Source: CAMAPP01 sp046153685 (GTDB taxonomy: Bacteria; Pseudomonadota; Alphaproteobacteria; CADEGL01). Taken from it: 64,000 nucleotides of DNA. This document shows, in pieces, positions 1-8,123 of this stretch. How positions within the stretch are numbered: the first letter of the stretch is position 1; the number at the start of each line of letters is the position of its first letter. The stretch is from assembly GCA_046153685.1 (NCBI GenBank), contig JBJXGH010000037.1:1-64000 (forward strand), read 5' to 3'. Below the pieces are notes generated by a model. That model was given only the letters and a program-made list of their open reading frames with translations. It made no database searches and was not told the origin of the DNA. Both the position numbers and the translations under genes were made by a program.

Positions 1-176
1 GGATTGAAGCGCGGCCGGCCCTTGGCGGCGAAAATCGCCGCGACGGCCAGATCCGAGGTCGCGTCGCCCGCAAGGCCATAGACCGTTTCGGTCGGCATGC
101 CGACGAGCTGACCCGAGGCGAGCAGCGCGCCCGCGCGCGCGATGGCGGCTTCGGTCGCGGGCAGGATTTCGCCCAT
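1..176 (-). CDS. Sua5/YrdC/YciO-type threonylcarbamoyl-AMP synthase, N-terminal part
   Basis: This is the first 58 codons of a gene that runs off the left edge of the window. The translation contains GMPTETVYGLAGDATSD followed by AAIFAAKGRPRFNP. These match the start of the YrdC/Sua5 fold, where the PTETVYGL segment and the KxR-type motif bind threonine, bicarbonate and ATP. Sua5/TsaC makes threonylcarbamoyl-AMP for the universal t6A37 modification of ANN-decoding tRNAs. The ATG at 176 lies 8 bp beyond the stop of cysQ, so the two genes are probably cotranscribed. The C-terminal Sua5 domain, if present, is outside the window, so TsaC-type and Sua5-type cannot be separated here. Confidence 0.9.
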   Translation of the reverse strand, partial: MGEILPATEAAIARAGALLASGQLVGMPTETVYGLAGDATSDLAVAAIFAAKGRPRFN

Positions 177-184
177 GGAGACGG

Positions 185-961
185 TCAGGATGAAAGGCCG
201 CGCGCGAGGAAGTGCGGATTCTCGAACCCGGCCTTGCCGTATCCGAGTGCGCGCCCGTCGAGCGTTTCGACGCGCCCCCCCGCCGCGATCAACACCGCGT
301 GCCCCGCCGCCGTATCCCATTCCATCGTGCGGCCAAGGCGGACGTACAGATCGGCGATCCCCTCGGCGATGCGCCCGAACTTAAGCGAACTGCCCGCGAC
401 GACGGTCTCGCGTACCGCGTAGGACTTGAGGAAAGTTTCGGTGGGTTCCTTGTCGAGATGCGAGCGGCTGATGAGGACGGTGAGCCCGTCCGGTGGGGAC
501 TTGCGCGCGCGAATGGCGCGCAACACCCCGCCTTCCGCGACCGTGGCCGTGCCAGGGCCGCATCCCGCATAGGTCAGCGCCTTCGCCGGCAGATGGACGA
601 CGCCGAGCGTCGGCGCGCCGTCCTCGATGAGTGCGATGTTGACGGTGAATTCGCCGTTGCGCTTCAAGAACTCGCGCGTGCCGTCCAAGGGATCGACGAG
701 CCAAAAGCGTGCTGGCCGGCTCGTGGGCAGGCCGTGGGCGGCCGTATCTTCCTCCGCGACCGCCGGGATCGAGGGCGTGAGCGCGGCGAGGCCCGGCAAG
801 ATCACGGCCTCCGCGTCGCGGTCGGCGGCGGTTACGGGCGACCGGTCGGGCTTGATGTCGATCGCCACCTCGTCCCCGTAATGGCCCATGATCGCCTTGC
901 CCGCCGAGAGCGAGAGCGCGGTAATCGCCTCGACCAGGCCTGCGCGTTCGCTCGCGTTCAC
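185..961 (-). CDS. cysQ: 3'(2'),5'-bisphosphate nucleotidase CysQ
   Basis: This is a 258-residue member of the inositol monophosphatase superfamily. The metal-binding signatures are AEED (about residues 69-72), WLVDPLDGTREF (about 87-98) and EWDTAAGHAV near the C-terminus. CysQ removes the 3'-phosphate from PAP/PAPS in the cytoplasm and keeps sulfate assimilation and RNA turnover from being poisoned by PAP. I chose the GTG at 961. It overlaps the stop of the upstream molybdoenzyme gene by 4 bp (GTGA), which indicates translational coupling, and the residues upstream of it do not resemble the family. A broader sugar-phosphatase or inositol phosphatase role remains possible, but the PLDGTREF form is typical of CysQ. 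Confidence 0.88.
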   Translation of the reverse strand: MNASERAGLVEAITALSLSAGKAIMGHYGDEVAIDIKPDRSPVTAADRDAEAVILPGLAALTPSIPAVAEEDTAAHGLPTSRPARFWLVDPLDGTREFLKRNGEFTVNIALIEDGAPTLGVVHLPAKALTYAGCGPGTATVAEGGVLRAIRARKSPPDGLTVLISRSHLDKEPTETFLKSYAVRETVVAGSSLKFGRIAEGIADLYVRLGRTMEWDTAAGHAVLIAAGGRVETLDGRALGYGKAGFENPHFLARGLSS

Positions 962-3282
962 GGCGCGGCCACGTTCAGCAATCGCCAAAGGGATTCGGGC
1001 GTGGCCGGCATGTCCACATGGACCACCCCGCGTGCCGCCATGGCATCGACGAGCGCCGAAATCACGGCTGGCGGGGCGCAGACCGAGCCCGCTTCGCCGC
1101 AGCCCTTCACGCCCAAGGGATTGGTCTTGCATGGGCTGGTTTCGTCGTAGGTGAAGGCGATCGCGGGAAGATCCGCCGCGCGCGGCAGGGCGTAATCCAT
1201 GAACGAGCCCGAGAGCAATTGCCCCGATTCGGCATCGAAGCGCACCGCCTCCAGAAGAGCCTGGCCGATGCCTTGCGCGACCCCGCCATGAACTTGGCCC
1301 GCGACGATCATGGGATTGAGCACCCGGCCGAAATCATCGACCGCGGTATAGGCGTTGATTTCGACCGCGCCCGTTTCGGGATCGATTTCGAGCTCGCAGA
1401 CATGGCTGCCGGACGGAAAGGTCGCGGCCTGGGGCTGGTGGTGCGCGACCTCGCCGAGGCCAAGCTCCAGGCCCGGCGGCACCGAGCGCGCGACGAACGC
1501 CGCCTTGGCAATTTCGACGATGTCGAGCGCGCGGTCGGTGCCCGCGATGCGAAATTGTCCGTCGGCGAAGCTCACATCCGCCTCGGCGGCCTCCATGACG
1601 TGCGCGGCGATCTTCTTGCCCTTCTCGATGACGCGCGCGCAGGCGCGGTCGATGGCCGATCCGCCGACGCACAGCGAGCGCGAGCCGCCCGTGCCGCGGC
1701 CCTGCGGAATAAGGTCGGTATCGCCCTGAACGACGCGGATGCGCGCCATCGGCACACCGAGGCGGTCGGAGACGAGTTGGGCGAAGGTGGTTTCGTGGCC
1801 CTGGCCGTTGGATTGGGTGCCCGAGAACACCACGACCTCGCCCGAGGGATCGAAGCGCAATTCGGCGCGTTCGTCCAAGCCTCGCCCGCAGACCTCGACG
1901 TAATTGGCAAGTCCGATGCCGCGCAGCTTGCCGCGCCTGGCCGCCTCGGCGCGGCGAGCGGGAAAGCCGGGCCAGTCCGATTTGGCCATCGCCTGCTCCA
2001 TGGTCGAGACGAAGGCGCCGCTGTCGTAAACCAGGCCCGAGGGCGTCGTGTAGGGCAGCTTTGCGGGTGCAACCGCATTGCGGCGGCGGATTTCGGCGAC
2101 GTCGATGGTCAGCAGCCGCGCGCCGATATCGAGCAGGCGCTCGACGACGTAAATCGCCTCCGGTCGGCCCGCGCCGCGATAGGCGTCGACCGGAGTGGTG
2201 TGGGTCAGGACGCAGGCGACCTCGACGTGGATGGCCGGGATGTCATACACGCCCGAGAGCATGGAGGTGCCGCCATCGGTGGCGATGAAGGCGTTGAACT
2301 GCGTGACATGCCCGCCCATGTTGGCGAGCGTTTTGACGCGCATCGCCAGCGCCCGGCCCCGGGAATCAAGGGCAAGTTCGGCGCGCGTCAGATTGTCGCG
2401 GCCGTGCGCGTCGGCAAGGAACGCGTCGACCCGCTCGCCCGTCCATTTGACCGGCCGGTTCAGGCGCTTGGCCGCCCACAGCACCATGACATGCTCGGGA
2501 TAGACCATGATCTTGGTACCGAAGCCGCCGCCGACATCGGGCGTGATGACGCGAACGCGATTTTGCGACACCTTGAAGATGTGATCGGCGAGTGTGCGCC
2601 ACAGATTGTGCGCGCCTTGGGTCGAGGTTTCGAGAACGTAGCGGCCTTCGCCCGCCTCGTACCGGCCGATGGCGGCGCGCGGCTCCATCGGATTGGAGAT
2701 CACCCGGTTGTTGACGAGTTCGACCCGCGCGACGAGCGCGGCACGCGCGAAGGCTTCATCGACCGCCGCGCGGTCACCCTTTTCCCAATCGAGGCAGACA
2801 TTGCCCCGCACCTCGTCCCATACCAGGGGCGCGCCGGGCGTGGTCGCGGCCACGGGCTCGGTCACGGCGGCCAGGGATTCGTAGTCGATGGCGATGCGTT
2901 CCGCCGCTTCGCGCGCTTGTGCGGCGGTTTGGGCCACGACGCAGGCGACCGCTTCGCCGAGGTGGCGCACGCGCCCGTCCGCGAACACCGGGCGTGGCGG
3001 CGCTGCCAATGCGCCGCCACCCTTGCCCACGAGCTTAAGGGTGCAGGGAATGCCGCCGATATTGTCCGCCGCCAGATCGCGCGCGGAAAATATCAGCAGC
3101 ACGCCGGGGGCGGTTTCGGCGGTCGAAATGTCGAGGCGGGCAATCCGCGCGTGCGCGTGCGGCGAGCGCAATACGTACGCATGGCATTCACGGGCATGGA
3201 CGATGTCGCCGGTGTAGCGCCCCTGTCCCGTGAGCAACCGCTTGTCTTCCGTGCGGGTGACGGATTGTCCGAATTTCGCCAT
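958..3282 (-). CDS. Molybdopterin-binding hydroxylase large subunit, form II CoxL-like
   Basis: This 774-residue protein has the two-domain architecture of xanthine dehydrogenase/CO dehydrogenase large subunits. The N-terminal Ald_Xan_dh_C domain covers about residues 20-130, and the molybdopterin cytosine dinucleotide-binding domain covers the rest. The active-site loop at about residue 367 reads AYRGAGR, the signature of form II (putative) CO dehydrogenase, not the AYXCSFR loop of proven form I enzymes. The catalytic Glu is visible in VKGCGEAGS (about residue 730). The FAD (CoxM) and 2Fe-2S (CoxS) subunits that normally accompany it are absent next to it: cysQ follows and the gene upstream is divergent. 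The substrate is unknown, probably a small aldehyde or N-heterocycle. Confidence 0.88.
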   Translation of the reverse strand: MAKFGQSVTRTEDKRLLTGQGRYTGDIVHARECHAYVLRSPHAHARIARLDISTAETAPGVLLIFSARDLAADNIGGIPCTLKLVGKGGGALAAPPRPVFADGRVRHLGEAVACVVAQTAAQAREAAERIAIDYESLAAVTEPVAATTPGAPLVWDEVRGNVCLDWEKGDRAAVDEAFARAALVARVELVNNRVISNPMEPRAAIGRYEAGEGRYVLETSTQGAHNLWRTLADHIFKVSQNRVRVITPDVGGGFGTKIMVYPEHVMVLWAAKRLNRPVKWTGERVDAFLADAHGRDNLTRAELALDSRGRALAMRVKTLANMGGHVTQFNAFIATDGGTSMLSGVYDIPAIHVEVACVLTHTTPVDAYRGAGRPEAIYVVERLLDIGARLLTIDVAEIRRRNAVAPAKLPYTTPSGLVYDSGAFVSTMEQAMAKSDWPGFPARRAEAARRGKLRGIGLANYVEVCGRGLDERAELRFDPSGEVVVFSGTQSNGQGHETTFAQLVSDRLGVPMARIRVVQGDTDLIPQGRGTGGSRSLCVGGSAIDRACARVIEKGKKIAAHVMEAAEADVSFADGQFRIAGTDRALDIVEIAKAAFVARSVPPGLELGLGEVAHHQPQAATFPSGSHVCELEIDPETGAVEINAYTAVDDFGRVLNPMIVAGQVHGGVAQGIGQALLEAVRFDAESGQLLSGSFMDYALPRAADLPAIAFTYDETSPCKTNPLGVKGCGEAGSVCAPPAVISALVDAMAARGVVHVDMPATPESLWRLLNVAAP

Positions 3283-3479
3283 GGCAGGAGATCGCCCGAT
3301 ATTGGTGAATTGGTGGCGCGAAAGCGCGCGGGATCATAGGCGCGGCGCAGGCGCGCGACCAGCGGGTGCGCGCAAGGCCGATCCACGGCACCGCGCATCT
3401 TGCGGCATCCGTGCGGGGCTGATAGGAGGCCTGAACCCGTGCGATTTTCGGCGCCGGAGACGGCGCAAGGGCAGGAGTC

Positions 3480-4163
3480 ATGTGCGGCCGCTACAGCATC
3501 ACCACACCCGAAGAAGCGCTGCGCCGATTGTTCGGCTTCGAGGGCCCGGCGCGCAATCTCGGCCCGCGCTACAACATCGCTCCGCGCCAGGATGTTCCCG
3601 TCATCCGCGCCGAGGGTGGTGCCCGCCGATTGTCCCTTTTGCGCTGGGGATTGGTGCCGGCCTGGGCCAAGGACCCGCTGATCGGCGACAAGCTGATCAA
3701 TGCCCGGGCGGAGACCATCGCCGAGAAGCCGAGCTTCAAATCCGCCTTCCGCGCCCGGCGCTGCTTGGTGCCCGCGGACGGGTTTTATGAATGGCGCCGG
3801 GACGCCAAGCCCGCCCAGCCCTTCCGCATCGAGATGCGGGACCGCTCGCCTTTCGCCCTTGCCGGATTGTGGGAGCGCTGGCGGAGCGGGGCGGGGGAGG
3901 TGCTTGAGACCTTCGCCCTCGTCACCACCGAGGCGAACGCCACCCTCGAACCCATCCACCACCGCATGCCCGTCATCTTGGCGGCGGATAATTACGCTCT
4001 GTGGCTGGATGCGGGCGCGGACGCCGCCCGTCTCCGCGCACTTCTCAAGCCCTTTCTAGCCGCGCCGCTGCACGCTTATCCGATCGACAATAAGGTCAAT
4101 AGTGCTGCCCATGACAGTCCGGAAATTCTTATGCCGGTCGAGGAACAGAGGCGGTTGATCTAA
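3480..4163 (+). CDS. yedK: SRAP-family abasic-site processing protein (YedK/HMCES)
   Basis: This is a 227-residue SOS-response-associated peptidase (SRAP) domain protein. Family members self-process to expose Cys2, which forms a stable thiazolidine crosslink to abasic sites in single-stranded DNA. All key residues are visible: Met-Cys2-Gly start, Asn32 in RYNIAPRQ, Glu104 in PADGFYEWR and His160 in PIHHRMPVI. AGGAG lies 6 bp upstream of the ATG. It is transcribed divergently from the molybdoenzyme gene, across a roughly 200-bp spacer. I see no clear LexA box. Length and motifs are canonical. Confidence 0.95.
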   Translation: MCGRYSITTPEEALRRLFGFEGPARNLGPRYNIAPRQDVPVIRAEGGARRLSLLRWGLVPAWAKDPLIGDKLINARAETIAEKPSFKSAFRARRCLVPADGFYEWRRDAKPAQPFRIEMRDRSPFALAGLWERWRSGAGEVLETFALVTTEANATLEPIHHRMPVILAADNYALWLDAGADAARLRALLKPFLAAPLHAYPIDNKVNSAAHDSPEILMPVEEQRRLI

Positions 4164-4362
4164 GTGGTTATTTAATTGAGCGCCTAGATCATGTTTTTAT
4201 ATATTAATATCAAATAGTTAAATAATTTATAGGTAGTTATTTTAGAAACCGAATTTTTGTTGCATATTTCGACGCAAAAGCATAATTTGCAATTTGCATC
4301 TCGCGATGCGATTCGGCATGGCGACTGCGCTCCGAAGTTTTTACCTGTGCCTGAGTGAAAGC
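4164..4362 (+). promoter_or_regulatory. AT-rich leader upstream of the LuxO-like regulator
   Basis: Between yedK and the response-regulator gene, about 4160-4300 is strikingly AT-rich in an otherwise GC-rich window, with runs such as TTTTTATATATTAATATC and AAATAATTTATAGG. It has several near -10 hexamers (for example CATAAT near 4281) and imperfect inverted repeats built on AATTTGCAAATT-like sequence just before the gene. It probably holds the promoter of the regulator, and it resembles sites bound by xenogeneic silencers or MucR-type proteins. That role is inference from composition only. Confidence 0.45.
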
Positions 4363-5781
4363 GTGAACGAAGTCCAACAACCCCATGTGCTCCTAGTCGA
4401 GGACACGCCGTCGGTGGCGCGGGTCTATTTGGAGTATTTGCGCCCCGAGCCGGTTACGGTGACCCATGTGGAAACCGGCAACGAGGCGCTGCGCTTCATC
4501 AACAAGCGGCCGCCCGAGGCCATCCTGCTCGACCTCGTCCTGCCTGACATGGACGGCATGGAAATCCTGCGTGACGTCGTCGGGCGGGGCCTGCCGACTG
4601 CGGTCGTGGTGATCACCGCCCATGGCTCGATTTCCAATGCCGTTTCGGCCATGCGCGGCGGGGCCTTCGACTTCCTGGTCAAGCCGTTCAACGCCGAGCG
4701 CTTGATCGTCACGCTGCGCAACGCGCTCGAGCGCCGTCGCCTGACCCAATTGGTCGAGACCTATAAAGAGGTCGGCCGCGACGAGTATTTCGGCTTCACC
4801 GGCAGTTCGCTGCCGATGCAGGCGGTTTACCGGATGATCGAGAGTGCCGCGCCCAGCAAGGCAACGGTCTTCATCACCGGCGAAAGTGGCACCGGCAAGG
4901 AAGTCTGCGCCGAGGCCATCCACCGCCAGAGTCCGCGTCGGGACGGCGCCTTCGTCGCGCTCAATTGCGCCGCCATCCCCAAGGATCTCATGGAAAGCGA
5001 GATCTTCGGACATGTGAAAGGCGCCTTTACGGGTGCCGTCAGCGACCGGGCGGGTGCGGCGGCCAAGGCCAATGGCGGCACGCTGTTCCTCGACGAGATC
5101 TGCGAGATGGATTTGGGGTTGCAGTCGAAGCTCTTGCGCTTCATCCAGACCGGCACGTTCCAGCGCGTGGGTTCGACCACCTTGGAAAAGGTCGATGTGC
5201 GCTTCATTTGCGCCTCGAACCGCGATCCCTTGGCCGAGGTCGAGGCCGGGCGCTTCCGGGAAGACCTGTATTACCGCCTGCATGTCATCCCAATTTCGCT
5301 TCCCCCCTTGCGCGACCGCGATGCCGATGTCATGGCGATCGCGCGCAAATTTCTGGTCGATTTCGCGCGCGAGGAAAAAAAGCGCTTTGTCGATTTCTCG
5401 CCCGAGGTTGAGGCGGTGTTCCAGGCCTATACCTGGCCCGGCAATGTGCGCCAGCTCCAAAACGTCGTCCGCAATGTCGTGGTGCTGAACGAAGGCGAAA
5501 CGGTCGGCAAGAACATTCTCCCGCCGCCCTTGAACGCGGTCGATCCGATGGTGGGGACGCTTTCGGTTGTGCCTGGCAAGGCCGCTTCGGCGCTCCAGAC
5601 AGGCGCGGAGACGCCGGATTCGATTCGCCCACTATGGGTGATCGAGCGCGACGCCATCGAGCGCGCGATCGAGATTTGCGGCGGCAATATCCCGCGTGCC
5701 GCCGCCCATCTCGGTATCAGCGCCTCGACGATCTACAGGAAGCGATTGACCTGGGAAGCCCAGCAGCCGATGGCGGGCTAA
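4363..5781 (+). CDS. LuxO-like sigma-54-dependent response regulator (NtrC family)
   Basis: About 472 residues. The receiver domain (residues 7-120) has VLLVEDT and the phospho-acceptor Asp57 in LLDLVLPDMDG. The AAA+ sigma-54 interaction domain has Walker A GESGTGKE (about 173-180), GAFTGA (about 220-225) that contacts sigma-54, and Walker B GGTLFLDE. A Fis-type helix-turn-helix closes the protein (AAAHLGISASTIYRKRL). The central domain, with LLRFIQTGTFQ, REDLYYRLHVIP and WPGNVRQLQN, is closest in style to Vibrio LuxO among families I know. I chose the GTG at 4363, which places the receiver fold seven residues in; TTG 4294 and ATGs at 4306 and 4318 are upstream alternatives. No cognate kinase or LuxU lies beside it. 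Targets would be sigma-54 promoters. Confidence 0.85.
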   Translation: MNEVQQPHVLLVEDTPSVARVYLEYLRPEPVTVTHVETGNEALRFINKRPPEAILLDLVLPDMDGMEILRDVVGRGLPTAVVVITAHGSISNAVSAMRGGAFDFLVKPFNAERLIVTLRNALERRRLTQLVETYKEVGRDEYFGFTGSSLPMQAVYRMIESAAPSKATVFITGESGTGKEVCAEAIHRQSPRRDGAFVALNCAAIPKDLMESEIFGHVKGAFTGAVSDRAGAAAKANGGTLFLDEICEMDLGLQSKLLRFIQTGTFQRVGSTTLEKVDVRFICASNRDPLAEVEAGRFREDLYYRLHVIPISLPPLRDRDADVMAIARKFLVDFAREEKKRFVDFSPEVEAVFQAYTWPGNVRQLQNVVRNVVVLNEGETVGKNILPPPLNAVDPMVGTLSVVPGKAASALQTGAETPDSIRPLWVIERDAIERAIEICGGNIPRAAAHLGISASTIYRKRLTWEAQQPMAG

Positions 5782-5858
5782 GGCACAGCTCGGGCTTGCG
5801 GGCGGCGCACGCGTCCCAATCTTGCCTCGACTGAATCCCGACCCAATCCAATCCCGAT

Positions 5859-7124
5859 CTAGCGTTTGCGCGCGCGGGTCTTTTTCCCGGAAGACGTCTT
5901 GGCGGATTTCTTCGCCGGCGACTTCCTCGAAGTGGCGGCGGACGATTTGCGCCCGCCCTTGACGTGCAGATCCTTCGGGAACTTCGCGAGCGTCTCGCAG
6001 CCTTTTTCCGTCACCCGCCAAGACTCGCTGACCTCATAGCCGTAATCCTTGCCCCACATGCCCGTGACCATGTGGAAGGTCATGTTGGGCACGAGCACGG
6101 TCTTGTCGCCGGGGCGCAGGCTTGCGGTGTGTTCACCCCAATCGGGCGGGTAATTGACGCCGAGCGAATAGCCCACGCGCGATTCCTTGCTGTACCCGGC
6201 CTTGGCGATGACCGCGTTCCACGTCGCGTGCACCTCCTCGCAGCGCATTCCGGGCTTGACCTTATCGAGCGTCACGCTGATCGCCTCGTTGCACACATCC
6301 GCGAGACGCACGAGATCGCTGGGCGGCGTGCCGAGATAGACCGTGCGGCACAGCACGCTGTGATAGTGATACCGCGCCGCCGAGAGCTCGAGCGTGACGC
6401 CGCCATGGTTCTTGATCTTCTCGTCGGTCCAGGTGAGATGCGGCGCCGCGCTCTTGGGTCCCGACATGACGAGCGGCACGAAGGCGGAATAATCGCCGCC
6501 GTACTGCTTGGTGCCGCGCGTCATGGCCGCGTAAACCTCGGCGACGACGTCGCATTCGCGCACGCCCGGTACAATCGCGTCGTACGCCGTTTGCATCACG
6601 CGCTCGACGATCTTGCCCGCTTGCTGCATGTACGTGATCTCGGCGGGTGACTTCACGATGCGAACCCAGTTGACCAAGAGGTCCGCGTTTACCCAGGTGG
6701 CATCGGGAAGGGAGCGGCGCAGTTCCTCGTAGGCGCGCGGAGTGAAATAGAACGAGTCCATCTCGAGGCCGATGCGCTTTCTGCCCCAGCCACGCTCCTT
6801 GAGAATGTTTGCCATGTAGGACGCGGCGTGGCGTTCGGGTGTCTGGACGTAGATATCGGGAAAGCCGCGCACGTTTTCGGGCTTCAGGTATGTCGTGAAC
6901 TCGGTGCCCTTGGCGTCCATGAGACGGCCAGTCCAGATGGGTTCCTTGGCGTCGAGCGCCACGATGACCATTTGCGGCGTGTAGAACGACCAGCCGTCAT
7001 AGCCGGTCAAATAATTCATGTTCGCCGTATCGGTCGACAGAAGAACGTCGATGCCGGATTTTTCCATGGCGCGCTTGACCTTGGCGATGCGCGCTTGAAA
7101 TTCGGCTTTGGGGAACGGGATCAT
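5859..7124 (-). CDS. doeA: M24-family hydrolase, ectoine hydrolase DoeA-like
   Basis: A 421-residue creatinase/aminopeptidase-P-fold protein with an N-terminal creatinase domain (1-150) and a C-terminal M24 domain (160-385). The segments LELSAARYHYHSVLCRTV and PPDWGEHTASLRPGDK resemble ectoine hydrolase (DoeA/EutD), which opens the ectoine ring to N-acetyl-diaminobutyrate. The usual first metal Asp is replaced by Glu/Ser in LELS, as in metal-free members such as creatinase and DoeA. No doeB or doeC lies in the window, so the substrate is not proven. The last 33 residues form a Lys/Ser/Arg-rich tail (RKSPAKKSAKTSSGKKTRAR) not expected for the family. The FAH-family gene lies 46 bp upstream on the same strand. 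Confidence 0.72.
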   Translation of the reverse strand: MIPFPKAEFQARIAKVKRAMEKSGIDVLLSTDTANMNYLTGYDGWSFYTPQMVIVALDAKEPIWTGRLMDAKGTEFTTYLKPENVRGFPDIYVQTPERHAASYMANILKERGWGRKRIGLEMDSFYFTPRAYEELRRSLPDATWVNADLLVNWVRIVKSPAEITYMQQAGKIVERVMQTAYDAIVPGVRECDVVAEVYAAMTRGTKQYGGDYSAFVPLVMSGPKSAAPHLTWTDEKIKNHGGVTLELSAARYHYHSVLCRTVYLGTPPSDLVRLADVCNEAISVTLDKVKPGMRCEEVHATWNAVIAKAGYSKESRVGYSLGVNYPPDWGEHTASLRPGDKTVLVPNMTFHMVTGMWGKDYGYEVSESWRVTEKGCETLAKFPKDLHVKGGRKSSAATSRKSPAKKSAKTSSGKKTRARKR

Positions 7125-7170
7125 GGAGGCCTCTTTGTGGCGGAGATGGGTCGTCGCGAGACTGGCGAGG

Positions 7171-8013
7171 CTATTCGCCGATCACTGGGTTCTTGAGCGT
7201 ACCCACGTTCGAGATTTCGACCTCGGCGATGTCGCCGGGCTTCATGAACAGCTGCGGATTGCGCCGCGAGCCCACGCCGGACGGCGTGCCGGTTGGGATG
7301 ACATCGCCCGGCATCAATTCCGTGAAGGCGGTGATATAGGCGATGAGTTCGGGGATGGGGAAGATCATCATATCGGTGCCCGCGCGCTGGACTTCCTGGC
7401 CATTGAGGCGCGTGGCGAGGGTGAGCTTGGAGGGATCGGGGATTTCATCCGCCGTCACCAGCCACGGCCCGAAGCCGCCCGTTGCGGGAAAATTCTTGCC
7501 GGGCACGAATTGGGTGGTGTGGGATTGCCAATCGCGCACCGAGCCGTCGTGATAACAGCTATAGCCCGCGACGTATTCGAGGGCGCGTTCCTTGGGGACG
7601 TGCCGGCCGCGTTTGCCGATGACGATGGCGAGCTCGCCCTCGTAATCGAACTGGCTCGTGGACTTGGGCTTGACCAATGCCTGGCCGTGGCCCACCTGGG
7701 TATCTGCGAAGCGGGTGAATAGGGTCGGGTAGGCGGTCTTTTCGCGCCCGGTTTCCTTGCGGTGTTCGTCGTAATTGAGGCCGATGCAGATGATCTTGTC
7801 CGGGTCGGGAATGGGCGGCAGAAAGACGATGGCATCGAGCTTGACGTCGGCCGCCTGGCCCGTGACCGCGCGCTTGGCGTCCGCGATTGCGCCCGCCGCC
7901 AACAGCGCCTTGAGCGAAGCATGTGGCAGGCGCTTGGCCAAATCGACCACGCCACCATCCACCACCGCGCCGTAGGAAACCCGGCCATTCGCCTTATAGG
8001 TCACGAGCCTCAT
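7171..8013 (-). CDS. Fumarylacetoacetate hydrolase (FAH) family protein
   Basis: This 280-residue FAH-fold enzyme has a short N-terminal part followed by the catalytic domain. ICIGLNYDEHRKE opens the domain, DYEGELAIVIGK supplies two metal-binding acidic residues, and VIPTGTPSGVGSRRNP is the conserved C-terminal loop. Family members cleave C-C bonds or decarboxylate/isomerise 2-oxo-3-enoate-type acids (for example acylpyruvases and 2-hydroxyhepta-2,4-diene-1,7-dioate isomerases). It lies 46 bp upstream of the DoeA-like gene, and the pair likely forms one catabolic transcript divergent from the acyl-CoA ligase. The exact substrate cannot be told from sequence. Confidence 0.87.
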   Translation of the reverse strand: MRLVTYKANGRVSYGAVVDGGVVDLAKRLPHASLKALLAAGAIADAKRAVTGQAADVKLDAIVFLPPIPDPDKIICIGLNYDEHRKETGREKTAYPTLFTRFADTQVGHGQALVKPKSTSQFDYEGELAIVIGKRGRHVPKERALEYVAGYSCYHDGSVRDWQSHTTQFVPGKNFPATGGFGPWLVTADEIPDPSKLTLATRLNGQEVQRAGTDMMIFPIPELIAYITAFTELMPGDVIPTGTPSGVGSRRNPQLFMKPGDIAEVEISNVGTLKNPVIGE

Positions 8014-8123
8014 ATCGCATCTCCCCTTCGCTCTTCGACGGGCGCCAAGATGACGGGGCGCGCGGTGCCGCGCAAGGCGTCCGGCTTGCGAATGCCGGCT
8101 CGCCGGCCCATGGCCGGAATGCG

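Noticed and set aside
1018..3339. Long plus-strand open frame (773 codons) opposite the CoxL-like gene
   Set aside because: It is exactly antisense to a full-length, motif-complete protein, and its translation is Arg/Gly-rich with no family motif. GC-rich codon structure on the opposite strand produces such frames.
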